The notes below the pieces were generated by a model, which did no database searches, was not told the DNA's origin, and was given only the letters and a program-made list of their open reading frames with translations. From positions 1 to 6,175 of the forward strand of contig DAIEQT010000120.1 of NCBI GenBank assembly GCA_027347545.1: DNA of 6,175 nt. The letters are read 5' to 3'. Positions 1 to 4,308 of this stretch are shown here, one piece after another. Numbering within the stretch: position 1 is the stretch's first letter; every line of letters begins with the position of its first letter. Source of the stretch: Ignavibacteria bacterium. Its GTDB lineage: Bacteria > Bacteroidota > Ignavibacteria > Ignavibacteriales > Melioribacteraceae. The position numbers were made by a program, and so were the translations under genes.

Positions 1-287
1 CTTTTAGAAATATTTGAAAAAGCTTTTATTCCATATTTCTTATACATTTCTAAATAAACATCGCGTGCAAGTTTTTCTTCTTCTCTCATAAACTGTAATC
101 CTTTTGCTTGCACTTCAGTGGGATTTTCGAAAGCGTATGTATTAATAGCAGTAGTAACTTCTGTGAGTGATATTGCATCTGCATTCACTGTTTCAACCGG
201 TTCGGTAATATCACTTTCGGAACAAGCAAACAAAGCCGCACTTAAAAGTAAAACCGACACCATCTTATTTATTATTCTATTTTTCAT
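1..287 (-). CDS. DUF2202 domain lipoprotein (partial, C-terminus beyond left edge)
   Basis: I translated this from the minus strand: 95 codons are visible before the gene leaves the window, so only the N-terminal part is present. Residues 1-22 form a lipoprotein signal: basic start (MKNRIINK), hydrophobic core, and lipobox L-F-A-C with Cys22 as the predicted lipidated residue, so the protein is probably anchored to a membrane and faces the periplasm or outside. A Ser/Thr/Glu-rich linker (about 23-55) follows. From about residue 60 the sequence matches the start of the DUF2202 domain, with the signature MREEEKLARDVYLEMYKKYG (67-86) and then FSNIS. Known of the family: a ferritin-like helical domain of unknown function, whose acidic residues (here Glu69-71) could be metal ligands. 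A GGAG site at 295-298 lies 7 bases before the ATG. The gene follows the glycine-rich secreted protein gene after 78 bases that include a terminator hairpin. The family call is firm; the function is unknown. Confidence 0.86.
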   Translation of the reverse strand, partial: MKNRIINKMVSVLLLSAALFACSESDITEPVETVNADAISLTEVTTAINTYAFENPTEVQAKGLQFMREEEKLARDVYLEMYKKYGIKAFSNISK

Positions 288-312
288 TTTTAAACTCCAA
301 TTTATATTCATT

Positions 313-340
313 AAAAAGAAGGCATGCTTTGCATGCCTTC
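313..340 (-). terminator. Intrinsic terminator between two minus-strand genes
   Basis: A perfect 10-bp stem, GAAGGCATGC (318-327) and GCATGCCTTC (331-340), closes a 3-base loop. Read on the minus strand it is followed directly by five T residues (317-313), the classical Rho-independent form. Plus-strand reading has no T-run. It ends transcripts of the 366-701 gene, 26 bases past its stop codon. It stands only 30 bases upstream of the DUF2202 start codon, which leaves little room for a separate promoter, so partial read-through into DUF2202 is likely. Confidence 0.85.
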
Positions 341-365
341 AGAGTAAATAATTATTCACTAAATT

Positions 366-701
366 TTACTTGCTGCCTCTGCGTCCATTAGCACCTTTTG
401 GACCGGTTCCGTCATGAGTTCCGCTTACAGTTGCGTTGCCGCCTTTGTTGCCAAATCCGGTTCCGTCTTGTGGTCTTAATTGAGTGCCGCTGCCATCTTT
501 TTTACCGTATCCTTTGCCGGCTTGAGAAGAACCTTGTAAAGCGGTACCAACGTTGTCACAAAGTCCATCACCGTTGAGATCAACCCAGTTTGTTTTTACC
601 GGCGCTGGATTTCCTCTTCCGGTTGATTGCGCATTTGCTGAAGAAGCAAAGAATGTTAGTGATAAAAGAATTGCGAGGGTGAATAATGATGCGTTTTTCA
701 T
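366..701 (-). CDS. Small secreted glycine-rich protein with EF-hand-like calcium motif
   Basis: A 111-residue exported protein. Residues 1-24 are a classical signal peptide (K2, hydrophobic 5-19, ANA before the predicted cut between Ala24 and Gln25). The mature part begins with a linker and then WVDLNGDGLCDNVG (39-52), a D-x-N-x-D-G-x-C-D element like the calcium loops of EF-hand and dockerin proteins, with Asp41, Asn43, Asp45 and Asp49 as possible ligands. The rest (about 53-111) is low-complexity, rich in Gly, Lys and Asn, with three DG[ST]G units at 69-72, 79-82 and 97-100 and a basic tail (NGRRGSK). The only cysteine is Cys48. An AAAAGGAG site (715-708) lies 6 bases before the ATG. The gene is followed by a strong terminator and then the DUF2202 lipoprotein, with which it probably shares a promoter. 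I recognise the general type (short secreted proteins ending in DGTGPKG-like repeats) but know no function; calcium binding is inferred from the motif. Confidence 0.85.
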   Translation of the reverse strand: MKNASLFTLAILLSLTFFASSANAQSTGRGNPAPVKTNWVDLNGDGLCDNVGTALQGSSQAGKGYGKKDGSGTQLRPQDGTGFGNKGGNATVSGTHDGTGPKGANGRRGSK

Positions 702-763
702 TTTGTACTCCTTTTGTTTTGTTATTGAATTACGTTGACATAGAGTACTATATAAAGATTGTG

Positions 764-792
764 CCAGAGCTTATGTTTTGATTTCGCTCTGG
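764..792. repeat. 7-bp perfect inverted repeat in divergent control region
   Basis: CCAGAGC (764-770) and GCTCTGG (786-792) are exact reverse complements separated by 15 bases. Neither side has a T-run, so this is not a simple terminator. Its place between two divergent genes fits an operator for a dimeric regulator, or a hairpin in the leader of the plus-strand transcript. A 7-bp match can occur by chance. Confidence 0.4.
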
Positions 793-808
793 AATGGAAG
801 TGCAAAGC

Positions 809-815
809 AAAGGAG
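809..815 (+). promoter_or_regulatory. Strong ribosome binding site for the 39-codon frame
   Basis: AAAGGAG followed by the 5-base spacer ATAAA and ATG at 821. This is the best Shine-Dalgarno match on the plus strand of the window. It is the main reason to believe the small reading frame is translated. The next gene (VF530) has no such site of its own. Confidence 0.65.
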
Positions 816-820
816 ATAAA

Positions 821-940
821 ATGTTATATGGGTTTATGTCGAGCGGTTCGACTGCATTGGCGATAAATTTAAGGCTGCTGTTTCTTAATAACATTGTTGT
901 AGTTAAATTGTCAACCGGAAATACACTTAGAATAGAATGA
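821..940 (+). CDS. 39-residue small protein or leader peptide overlapping VF530
   Basis: An open frame of 39 codons plus TGA, beginning [10 protein letters not shown]. Its start has a near-ideal ribosome binding site (809-815, spacer 5). Its TGA (938-940) overlaps the VF530 start codon (937-939) in an ATGA junction, the usual arrangement for translational coupling. The VF530 gene lacks a clear Shine-Dalgarno sequence, so ribosomes ending this frame may re-initiate there. The peptide has a moderately hydrophobic centre with [14 protein letters not shown] at residues 17-30 and a polar, charged end (NTLRIE). It has no charged N-terminus typical of a signal peptide, and the apolar run is broken by Asn and Lys, so a membrane helix is uncertain. 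I recognise no family. A short inverted repeat, GTCGAGCGGTTCGAC (838-852), lies early in the frame. It could be a real small protein, a leader peptide controlling VF530, or chance; the combination of ribosome site and overlap favours translation. Confidence 0.5.
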   Translation: MLYGFMSSGSTALAINLRLLFLNNIVVVKLSTGNTLRIE

Positions 941-1170
941 CAACACAACCAAACAATCCTCTGCATGGAAAGACATTATTAGCAATACTCGAATATTTAT
1001 TAGACCATTACACATGGGATGAATTATTCTACCGGGTTAGAATTAACTGCTTCTTTGAAAATCCAAGCATTCAATCCAGCCTCAAATTTTTACGAAAAAC
1101 ACCCTGGGCGAGAAAGAAAGTAGAAGAGTTGTATTTGCACACACTCAAAAACGCTGCCGATAAAGCGTGA
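937..1170 (+). CDS. VF530 (DUF2132) family small putative DNA-binding protein
   Basis: A 77-residue protein that covers the whole compact VF530 family domain. Diagnostic blocks are NNPLHGKTL (6-14), [16 protein letters not shown] (24-39) and the most conserved stretch, [20 protein letters not shown] (43-62). The family takes its name from a Vibrio fischeri protein; it is a small helical domain described as DNA-binding, with no well-defined cellular role. Acting on nucleic acid in the cytoplasm is therefore a family-based statement. The ATG at 937 is the first possible start, because TAG lies in frame at 928-930. No good Shine-Dalgarno sequence precedes it, and its ATG overlaps the stop of the 39-codon frame (ATGA), suggesting coupled translation. 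It converges on the SpoVG-family gene, with a hairpin between them. The family call is strong. Confidence 0.93.
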   Translation: MTTQPNNPLHGKTLLAILEYLLDHYTWDELFYRVRINCFFENPSIQSSLKFLRKTPWARKKVEELYLHTLKNAADKA

Positions 1171-1199
1171 CTTTTACCATTATTAGATTCAAAAGATTG

Positions 1200-1226
1200 G
1201 AAGGACGCTACAAGTGAACGTCCTTC
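1200..1226. terminator. Hairpin between convergent genes, likely bidirectional terminator
   Basis: An 8-bp perfect stem, GAAGGACG (1200-1207) and CGTCCTTC (1219-1226), with an 11-base loop. It lies 29 bases after the VF530 stop and 16 bases after the SpoVG-family stop on the other strand. The minus-strand side is followed within a few bases by TCTTTT; the plus-strand side has no T-run. The convergent position supports a terminator role, mainly for the minus-strand gene, but the T-tract is poor. Confidence 0.5.
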
Positions 1227-1242
1227 GCAGAACATCTAACAA

Positions 1243-1494
1243 CTAATTATTCGCATTGTACTCGTCAATTGCATTTTTTTGCAGTTCATCCTTCATTTCT
1301 TTTGGGATAACCACAGAATCATAGTACTTCCCATCTTTCCCCTTCTCATTGGGCGCGGAAAGGAACAAACCGTTGGATCCATTAACAAGTCTAAACCCCT
1401 TGATAACAATTCCCTCTTCCGTTTGAATATCAAGAAAAGCAACTGTCTTGCTTCCACTGCTGTTGTGCAAAGGATTAATTCTGACGATCTTCAT
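1243..1494 (-). CDS. SpoVG family protein
   Basis: An 83-residue protein of the SpoVG fold. Matching blocks are KTVAFLDIQTEEGIVIKGFRLV (16-37) and the family signature NGLFLSAPNEKGKDGKYYDS (41-60, compare NGLFVAMPSR..PDGEFRD in classical SpoVG), then the helix PKEMKDELQKNAIDEY (64-79). SpoVG proteins are small site-specific DNA/RNA-binding regulators; in non-sporulating bacteria their role is mostly undefined, and spoVG itself is a name from Bacillus, so no symbol is given. I chose Met at 1494 rather than the in-frame ATG at 1506: GGAG (1504-1501) sits 6 bases before 1494, whereas nothing resembling a ribosome site precedes 1506, and the shorter start also gives the family-typical MKIVRIN beginning. 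The gene stands alone, divergent from the M28 peptidase and convergent with VF530. It differs from classical SpoVG in detail, so a separate subfamily is possible. Confidence 0.84.
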   Translation of the reverse strand: MKIVRINPLHNSSGSKTVAFLDIQTEEGIVIKGFRLVNGSNGLFLSAPNEKGKDGKYYDSVVIPKEMKDELQKNAIDEYNANN

Positions 1495-1500
1495 CGAAGA

Positions 1501-1504
1501 CTCC
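1501..1504 (-). promoter_or_regulatory. Ribosome binding site that decides the SpoVG-family start
   Basis: On the minus strand the sequence reads ATGGAGTCTTCGATGAAG. The GGAG inside it is 6 bases from the second ATG (1494), an ideal distance. The first ATG (1506) has only A-rich sequence before it. The first ATG is thus most likely part of the ribosome site and not a start. Confidence 0.75.
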
Positions 1505-1532
1505 ATTTTGTTTATTGATACACAGTTATTTT

Positions 1533-1589
1533 TTTCCGCAAGAAGAAGACAAATCAGCTATTCGAACTGAACGATTGAAATTGCGGAAA
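1533..1589. repeat. 9-bp perfect inverted repeat with 39-base spacer
   Basis: TTTCCGCAA (1533-1541) and TTGCGGAAA (1581-1589) are exact reverse complements. The near arm lies 38 bases upstream of the SpoVG-family start (1494), so the pair covers where its promoter should be. It could be two operator half-sites about four helical turns apart, or an RNA stem. There is no T-run in a position that makes a terminator. Confidence 0.5.
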
Positions 1590-1609
1590 TTGAATAAGTA
1601 AGTTTTAGA

Positions 1610-1633
1610 TTCCCCCTGAAGTTTAATATGGAA
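1610..1633. repeat. Imperfect 24-base direct repeat, copy 1
   Basis: Starts TTCCCCCT and ends TGGAA; 17 of 24 positions match the copy at 1708-1731 without gaps. The period is 98 bases. The TTCC and GGAA ends of each copy could also pair with each other. Confidence 0.3.
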
Positions 1634-1707
1634 CCCCAAAGCTCAAATTGAATTTATGACTAGGATTTCTTTATGTCAAGTAAATATTTATTTCAAATAA
1701 AGTCAGC

Positions 1708-1731
1708 TTCCCCCTTGTATTTATGCTGGAA
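1708..1731. repeat. Imperfect 24-base direct repeat, copy 2
   Basis: Starts TTCCCCCT and ends TGGAA, as in copy 1 at 1610-1633; the middle shares TTTA. It lies 77 bases before the M28 peptidase start. It could be a repeated regulator site or a chance likeness. Confidence 0.3.
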
Positions 1732-1798
1732 GGGAAAGATATTAATGTTAAAAATATAAACAACCGCTCTAAGAGTTTCTAAAAACAATTATTTTTAT

Positions 1799-1802
1799 GG
1801 AG
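1799..1802 (+). promoter_or_regulatory. Ribosome binding site that decides the M28 peptidase start
   Basis: The sequence ATGGAGATTTTGATGAAA holds GGAG 6 bases before the second ATG (1809). The first ATG (1797) is preceded only by AT-rich sequence. Starting at 1809 gives the basic MKQFKS beginning of a normal signal peptide. Confidence 0.75.
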
Positions 1803-1808
1803 ATTTTG

Positions 1809-3239
1809 ATGAAACAGTTCAAGTCATACTTATTGATAATTTTTCTTTCCTCAAGTTTTATAAGCGTTGCACAAATAGATAAACGCGAGTTAATGAAAAC
1901 TGTTGAATTTCTTACGAGTAAAGAACTCGCCGGAAGATTGCCAGGAAGTATTGGTTATGATAAAGCCGCAAATTTCATTTCAAGTGAATTAGAAAAACTT
2001 AACCTAAAACCGGGCGGAGATGCTAAGTATTTCCATAAGCTAAAAGTAGAATACACAGAGATTTTAGCTCCGGAACATTTCGCTATTATCAAGAAGGGGA
2101 AAAAAACTGAATACAAACTCGGTCCTGATTATGTTTACCGGGGTTTTACCGGTTCAGGAAAGTTAACGGCACCGGTAGTTTTTTGCGGCTACGGTTTATC
2201 CCAGCCAGAGCTTGGTTACAATGATTATGCCGGAATTGATATTAAAGGCAAAGTTGTAATGGTCTTTAAGTATAATCCAAAATGGAATTTAAATAGCAAG
2301 ACTTTTACAAACGGGAATCCTCGAGAAAAAGCTATTGTTGCTGCAAAGCATGGCGCTGTTGGAATTTTATTTGTCTCTTTCCCTAACGATGCCGAACCGC
2401 AAAAACCAATTGGAAGTGTTATTCACGGCGAAGGTGAGCAGATGGAAAACTTCCCGGAAATCCACATTGAATTAAATCTTGCCAATGAACTCTTTGAAGG
2501 CAGCGGAAAAACTCTAAAACAGTTGCAGACTTATATAGACTCAACAAAAACTCCATCTTCACTTTCATTGGTTCATCAAGTGGATTTGGAAGTTCATACT
2601 AAATATGAGAAGGAAAAAGAGGTAGTAAACATTATCGGGATTTTAGAAGGAAGCGATCCAAAGTTGAAGGATGAATACTTAATTCTTGGTGCTCACTTAG
2701 ATCATGTTGGTGAGCAAGCCGGAAAGATTTATTTCCCTGGCGCAAATGATAACGCTTCCGGGTCGGCAGCACTTCTTGAAATTGCGCGGACATTTGCTTC
2801 TCAATCAGAAAAGCCTAAACGTTCTATTGTATTTGCATTCTTTGCCAGCGAAGAGCAAGGTTTGTACGGCGCAACTCATTTTGCAAACAATTTGCCTTTT
2901 CCGAAAGATAAAGTAAAAGCTATGTTTAATTTAGATTGCGTTGGATTCGGCGATAGTATTCAGATCGGCGGTGGAAAAAGTGCGTTAGCTCTTTGGGAAA
3001 CAGCTAAGAGAATTGATTCTGAAAACGACCGTTTAATGGTACCTGGTACTTGGAGCGGCGGCGGTGCCGATGCCGAGCCATTTTTCCAGAAAGGAATACC
3101 TACCATCTATTTTGTAACCACAAACAGTTATAAACATTTGCACCTGTTAAGCGATAAACCTGAGACGCTGAATCCTAAGCTGTTCGAAGCCATTGCAAGA
3201 TTAGCTTACAAAACAGCCGTTTTTGAAGCGTCAAATTAA
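1809..3239 (+). CDS. Secreted M28 family zinc peptidase with PA domain
   Basis: A 476-residue exported metallopeptidase, probably an aminopeptidase that removes N-terminal residues from peptides in the periplasm or outside the cell. Residues 1-21 are a signal peptide (MKQFKS, hydrophobic core, cut predicted SVA|Q). An N-terminal segment (about 25-105) is followed by a PA (protease-associated) domain at roughly 115-250, with VVFCGYGL, YNDYAGIDIKGKVVMVF and the AAKHGAVGILFV strand. The M28 catalytic domain follows (about 270-470). Expected di-zinc ligands and catalytic residues are all present: His296 and Asp298 (GAHLDH), Asp314 (ANDNASG), Glu348 (base) and Glu349 (ASEEQGLYG), Asp376 (NLDCVG) and His445 (HLHLLSD). 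The start at 1809 is set by the GGAG at 1799-1802. The next gene is 81 bases away; joint transcription is possible but not shown. Substrate preference cannot be read from sequence. No cell-anchoring domain or type IX sorting domain is seen at the C-terminus. Confidence 0.94.
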   Translation: MKQFKSYLLIIFLSSSFISVAQIDKRELMKTVEFLTSKELAGRLPGSIGYDKAANFISSELEKLNLKPGGDAKYFHKLKVEYTEILAPEHFAIIKKGKKTEYKLGPDYVYRGFTGSGKLTAPVVFCGYGLSQPELGYNDYAGIDIKGKVVMVFKYNPKWNLNSKTFTNGNPREKAIVAAKHGAVGILFVSFPNDAEPQKPIGSVIHGEGEQMENFPEIHIELNLANELFEGSGKTLKQLQTYIDSTKTPSSLSLVHQVDLEVHTKYEKEKEVVNIIGILEGSDPKLKDEYLILGAHLDHVGEQAGKIYFPGANDNASGSAALLEIARTFASQSEKPKRSIVFAFFASEEQGLYGATHFANNLPFPKDKVKAMFNLDCVGFGDSIQIGGGKSALALWETAKRIDSENDRLMVPGTWSGGGADAEPFFQKGIPTIYFVTTNSYKHLHLLSDKPETLNPKLFEAIARLAYKTAVFEASN

Positions 3240-3252
3240 AACTTGCCAACAC

Positions 3253-3264
3253 GTCTTATAAGAC
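3253..3264. repeat. 12-base perfect palindrome between genes
   Basis: GTCTTATAAGAC is a perfect palindrome without a spacer, located 13 bases after the peptidase stop and 56 bases before the next start. GACTAA (3262-3267) and TTAGTC (3292-3297) form a second, looser inverted pair in the same gap. It could be an operator for the 3321 gene. It is too tight to be a good terminator hairpin. Confidence 0.35.
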
Positions 3265-3320
3265 TAAATTTCGATTAACTTTGACCGATAATTAGTCATA
3301 GAGGTTAAAACAGAATTACT

Positions 3321-4211
3321 ATGCTTTTTTCAAAACATAAAGTAAAAGTCCTAATACTTGAGAATGACCGTTCCCGCTTCGAGTATATGCTTGAGCAGTT
3401 TCAATATTTGATTAGGGATATTGAAGCTACCGAGCTGGAATTGGCTTCGAACAACAAAGATTACCATTGCGTAATTACTGTTTCCAAGAACTCGCAATTT
3501 GCTCTTGTAATTGAAGTGCTGAACCTTAATGGTTTTGTTATACAAACAAATGATAAAAAAGTGCAGGAAATTCTTGAAAAGATAAATCAGAAATACATTG
3601 AAGAACTAGCTGACTATGTAAGCACCGTTGAATTCAAAAAAGGTGTTAATAAAACTCATCCAGGTCTAGATAAACTCGTTACCGACGGCAACTATTCTGA
3701 ATTGATAAAAATATCCAAAGACGTAACCTACTCACCGGAAACAATTAAAACAGCCCGCTCAGGTATTTCCCGCGCGGTTACCAACTGCATGATTAAGACT
3801 ATTGAGAACGTTTCTAAATTTAAGATTACTATTGATGAGGGAGTTAAAATACTTTTAGCAGTAGCTACGGATAGCGACTTAAAATATCTAAAACAAGATG
3901 AATTAATGATGCAGGCTGCAAACGTAGGTTTTGAGCTATGTACAAAAAACAACGAGGCAATTTCTAATCTCATCAAAATCAGCAACCAGAAAAACGTTGA
4001 TTATTTAATCAACCTGAAAGCTGCTGCTAAATTTTCTGAAATTGTGCTTAGTGATGAAACCAAATATAAAAGCCAGATTAAATTTGCCACAAGAGAACTG
4101 AATGTCCGCTGGCTAATGAATCTTATTGAGCCTTTCCGTGATAAACTTAGCGACGAAGAAAACGAAAACATTAACAAACTCATCGAATACATCAAAAGCT
4201 TCTTTTCATAA
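3321..4211 (+). CDS. Protein of unknown function, predicted alpha/beta N-terminus and helical repeats
   Basis: I do not recognise this 296-residue protein. It has no signal peptide or membrane segment, so it is probably cytoplasmic. By eye the N-terminal part (about 7-76) alternates strand and helix in the order beta-alpha-beta-beta-alpha-beta: KVKVLILE, helix 18-33, IEATELELAS, YHCVITVS, helix 58-70, FVIQT. That is the order of ferredoxin-like or ACT-type small domains; this is inference only. Residues 79-100 look like a linking helix. From about 113 to the end the sequence seems all helical, and LIKIS occurs at 128-132 and 217-221, which hints at a repeated helical unit. No catalytic motif, metal site or nucleotide loop was seen. 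The ribosome site is poor: GAGG at 3301-3304 is 16 bases upstream of the ATG. It lies between the M28 peptidase (81-base gap) and aguB (97-base gap), so shared transcription with either is uncertain. Confidence 0.8.
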   Translation: MLFSKHKVKVLILENDRSRFEYMLEQFQYLIRDIEATELELASNNKDYHCVITVSKNSQFALVIEVLNLNGFVIQTNDKKVQEILEKINQKYIEELADYVSTVEFKKGVNKTHPGLDKLVTDGNYSELIKISKDVTYSPETIKTARSGISRAVTNCMIKTIENVSKFKITIDEGVKILLAVATDSDLKYLKQDELMMQAANVGFELCTKNNEAISNLIKISNQKNVDYLINLKAAAKFSEIVLSDETKYKSQIKFATRELNVRWLMNLIEPFRDKLSDEENENINKLIEYIKSFFS

Positions 4212-4308
4212 GCCTATTTTCTTCTTCAAATTTTCATACAAATAATTTACTTCTATTCTTTATTTTTGGTCTAAAGATTCAAAACCTCACGAATAATTTG
4301 GCTCTAAA

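Larger units (their letters stand above)
702..820. other. Divergent intergenic region with inverted repeat
   Basis: This 119-base stretch lies between the minus-strand secreted-protein gene and the plus-strand small frame at 821, so it should hold a promoter for each direction. The only clear structure is the inverted repeat at 764-792. No -10/-35 pair with good spacing could be defined in either direction. The minus-strand TATAGT at 752-747 is a possible -10 element, but it lacks a matching -35. Confidence 0.4.
1495..1808. other. Gene-free divergent regulatory region
   Basis: About 300 bases between the divergent SpoVG-family and M28 peptidase genes with no convincing reading frame. It holds a 9-bp perfect inverted repeat (1533-1589), two imperfect 24-base direct repeats (1610-1633 and 1708-1731), and a short AT-rich palindrome, TTTATTTCAAATAAA (1687-1701). 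Promoters for both genes must lie here, but no -35/-10 or Bacteroidota-type pair with correct spacing stood out. Confidence 0.5.

Noticed and set aside
118..351. Plus-strand 77-codon open frame
   Set aside because: It is antisense to the DUF2202 lipoprotein and runs through the terminator hairpin; the minus strand has a lipobox, a ribosome site and a clear family match.
735..740. Perfect TTGACA -35 element on the plus strand
   Set aside because: No -10-like hexamer lies 16-18 bases downstream; the nearest TATAAA is only about 10 bases away.
751..766. TGGCAC on the minus strand (766-761) as a sigma-54 promoter
   Set aside because: The -24 GG is not followed by a GC at the right -12 distance.
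748..966. Minus-strand 72-codon open frame
   Set aside because: It has no ribosome site, starts inside VF530, and lies opposite the better supported 39-codon frame; no family resemblance.
1279..1518. Plus-strand 79-codon open frame
   Set aside because: It is a shadow of the SpoVG-family gene on the other strand, with no ribosome site or recognisable protein.
1687..1701. TTTATTTCAAATAAA palindrome as a regulator site
   Set aside because: Only A/T-rich arms in an A/T-rich region; expected by chance too often to call alone.
4192..4206. AAAAG-CTT-CTTTT at the end of the 296-residue gene as a terminator
   Set aside because: The stem is only 5 bp, mostly A-T, within coding sequence, and has no proper following T-run.
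4265..4300. TTTG (4265-4268) and ATAATTTG (4293-4300) as a Bacteroidota-type promoter for aguB
   Set aside because: The -7 element has a mismatch in the key TA, the spacing is about 24 instead of about 19, and the RNA would begin almost at the ATG.
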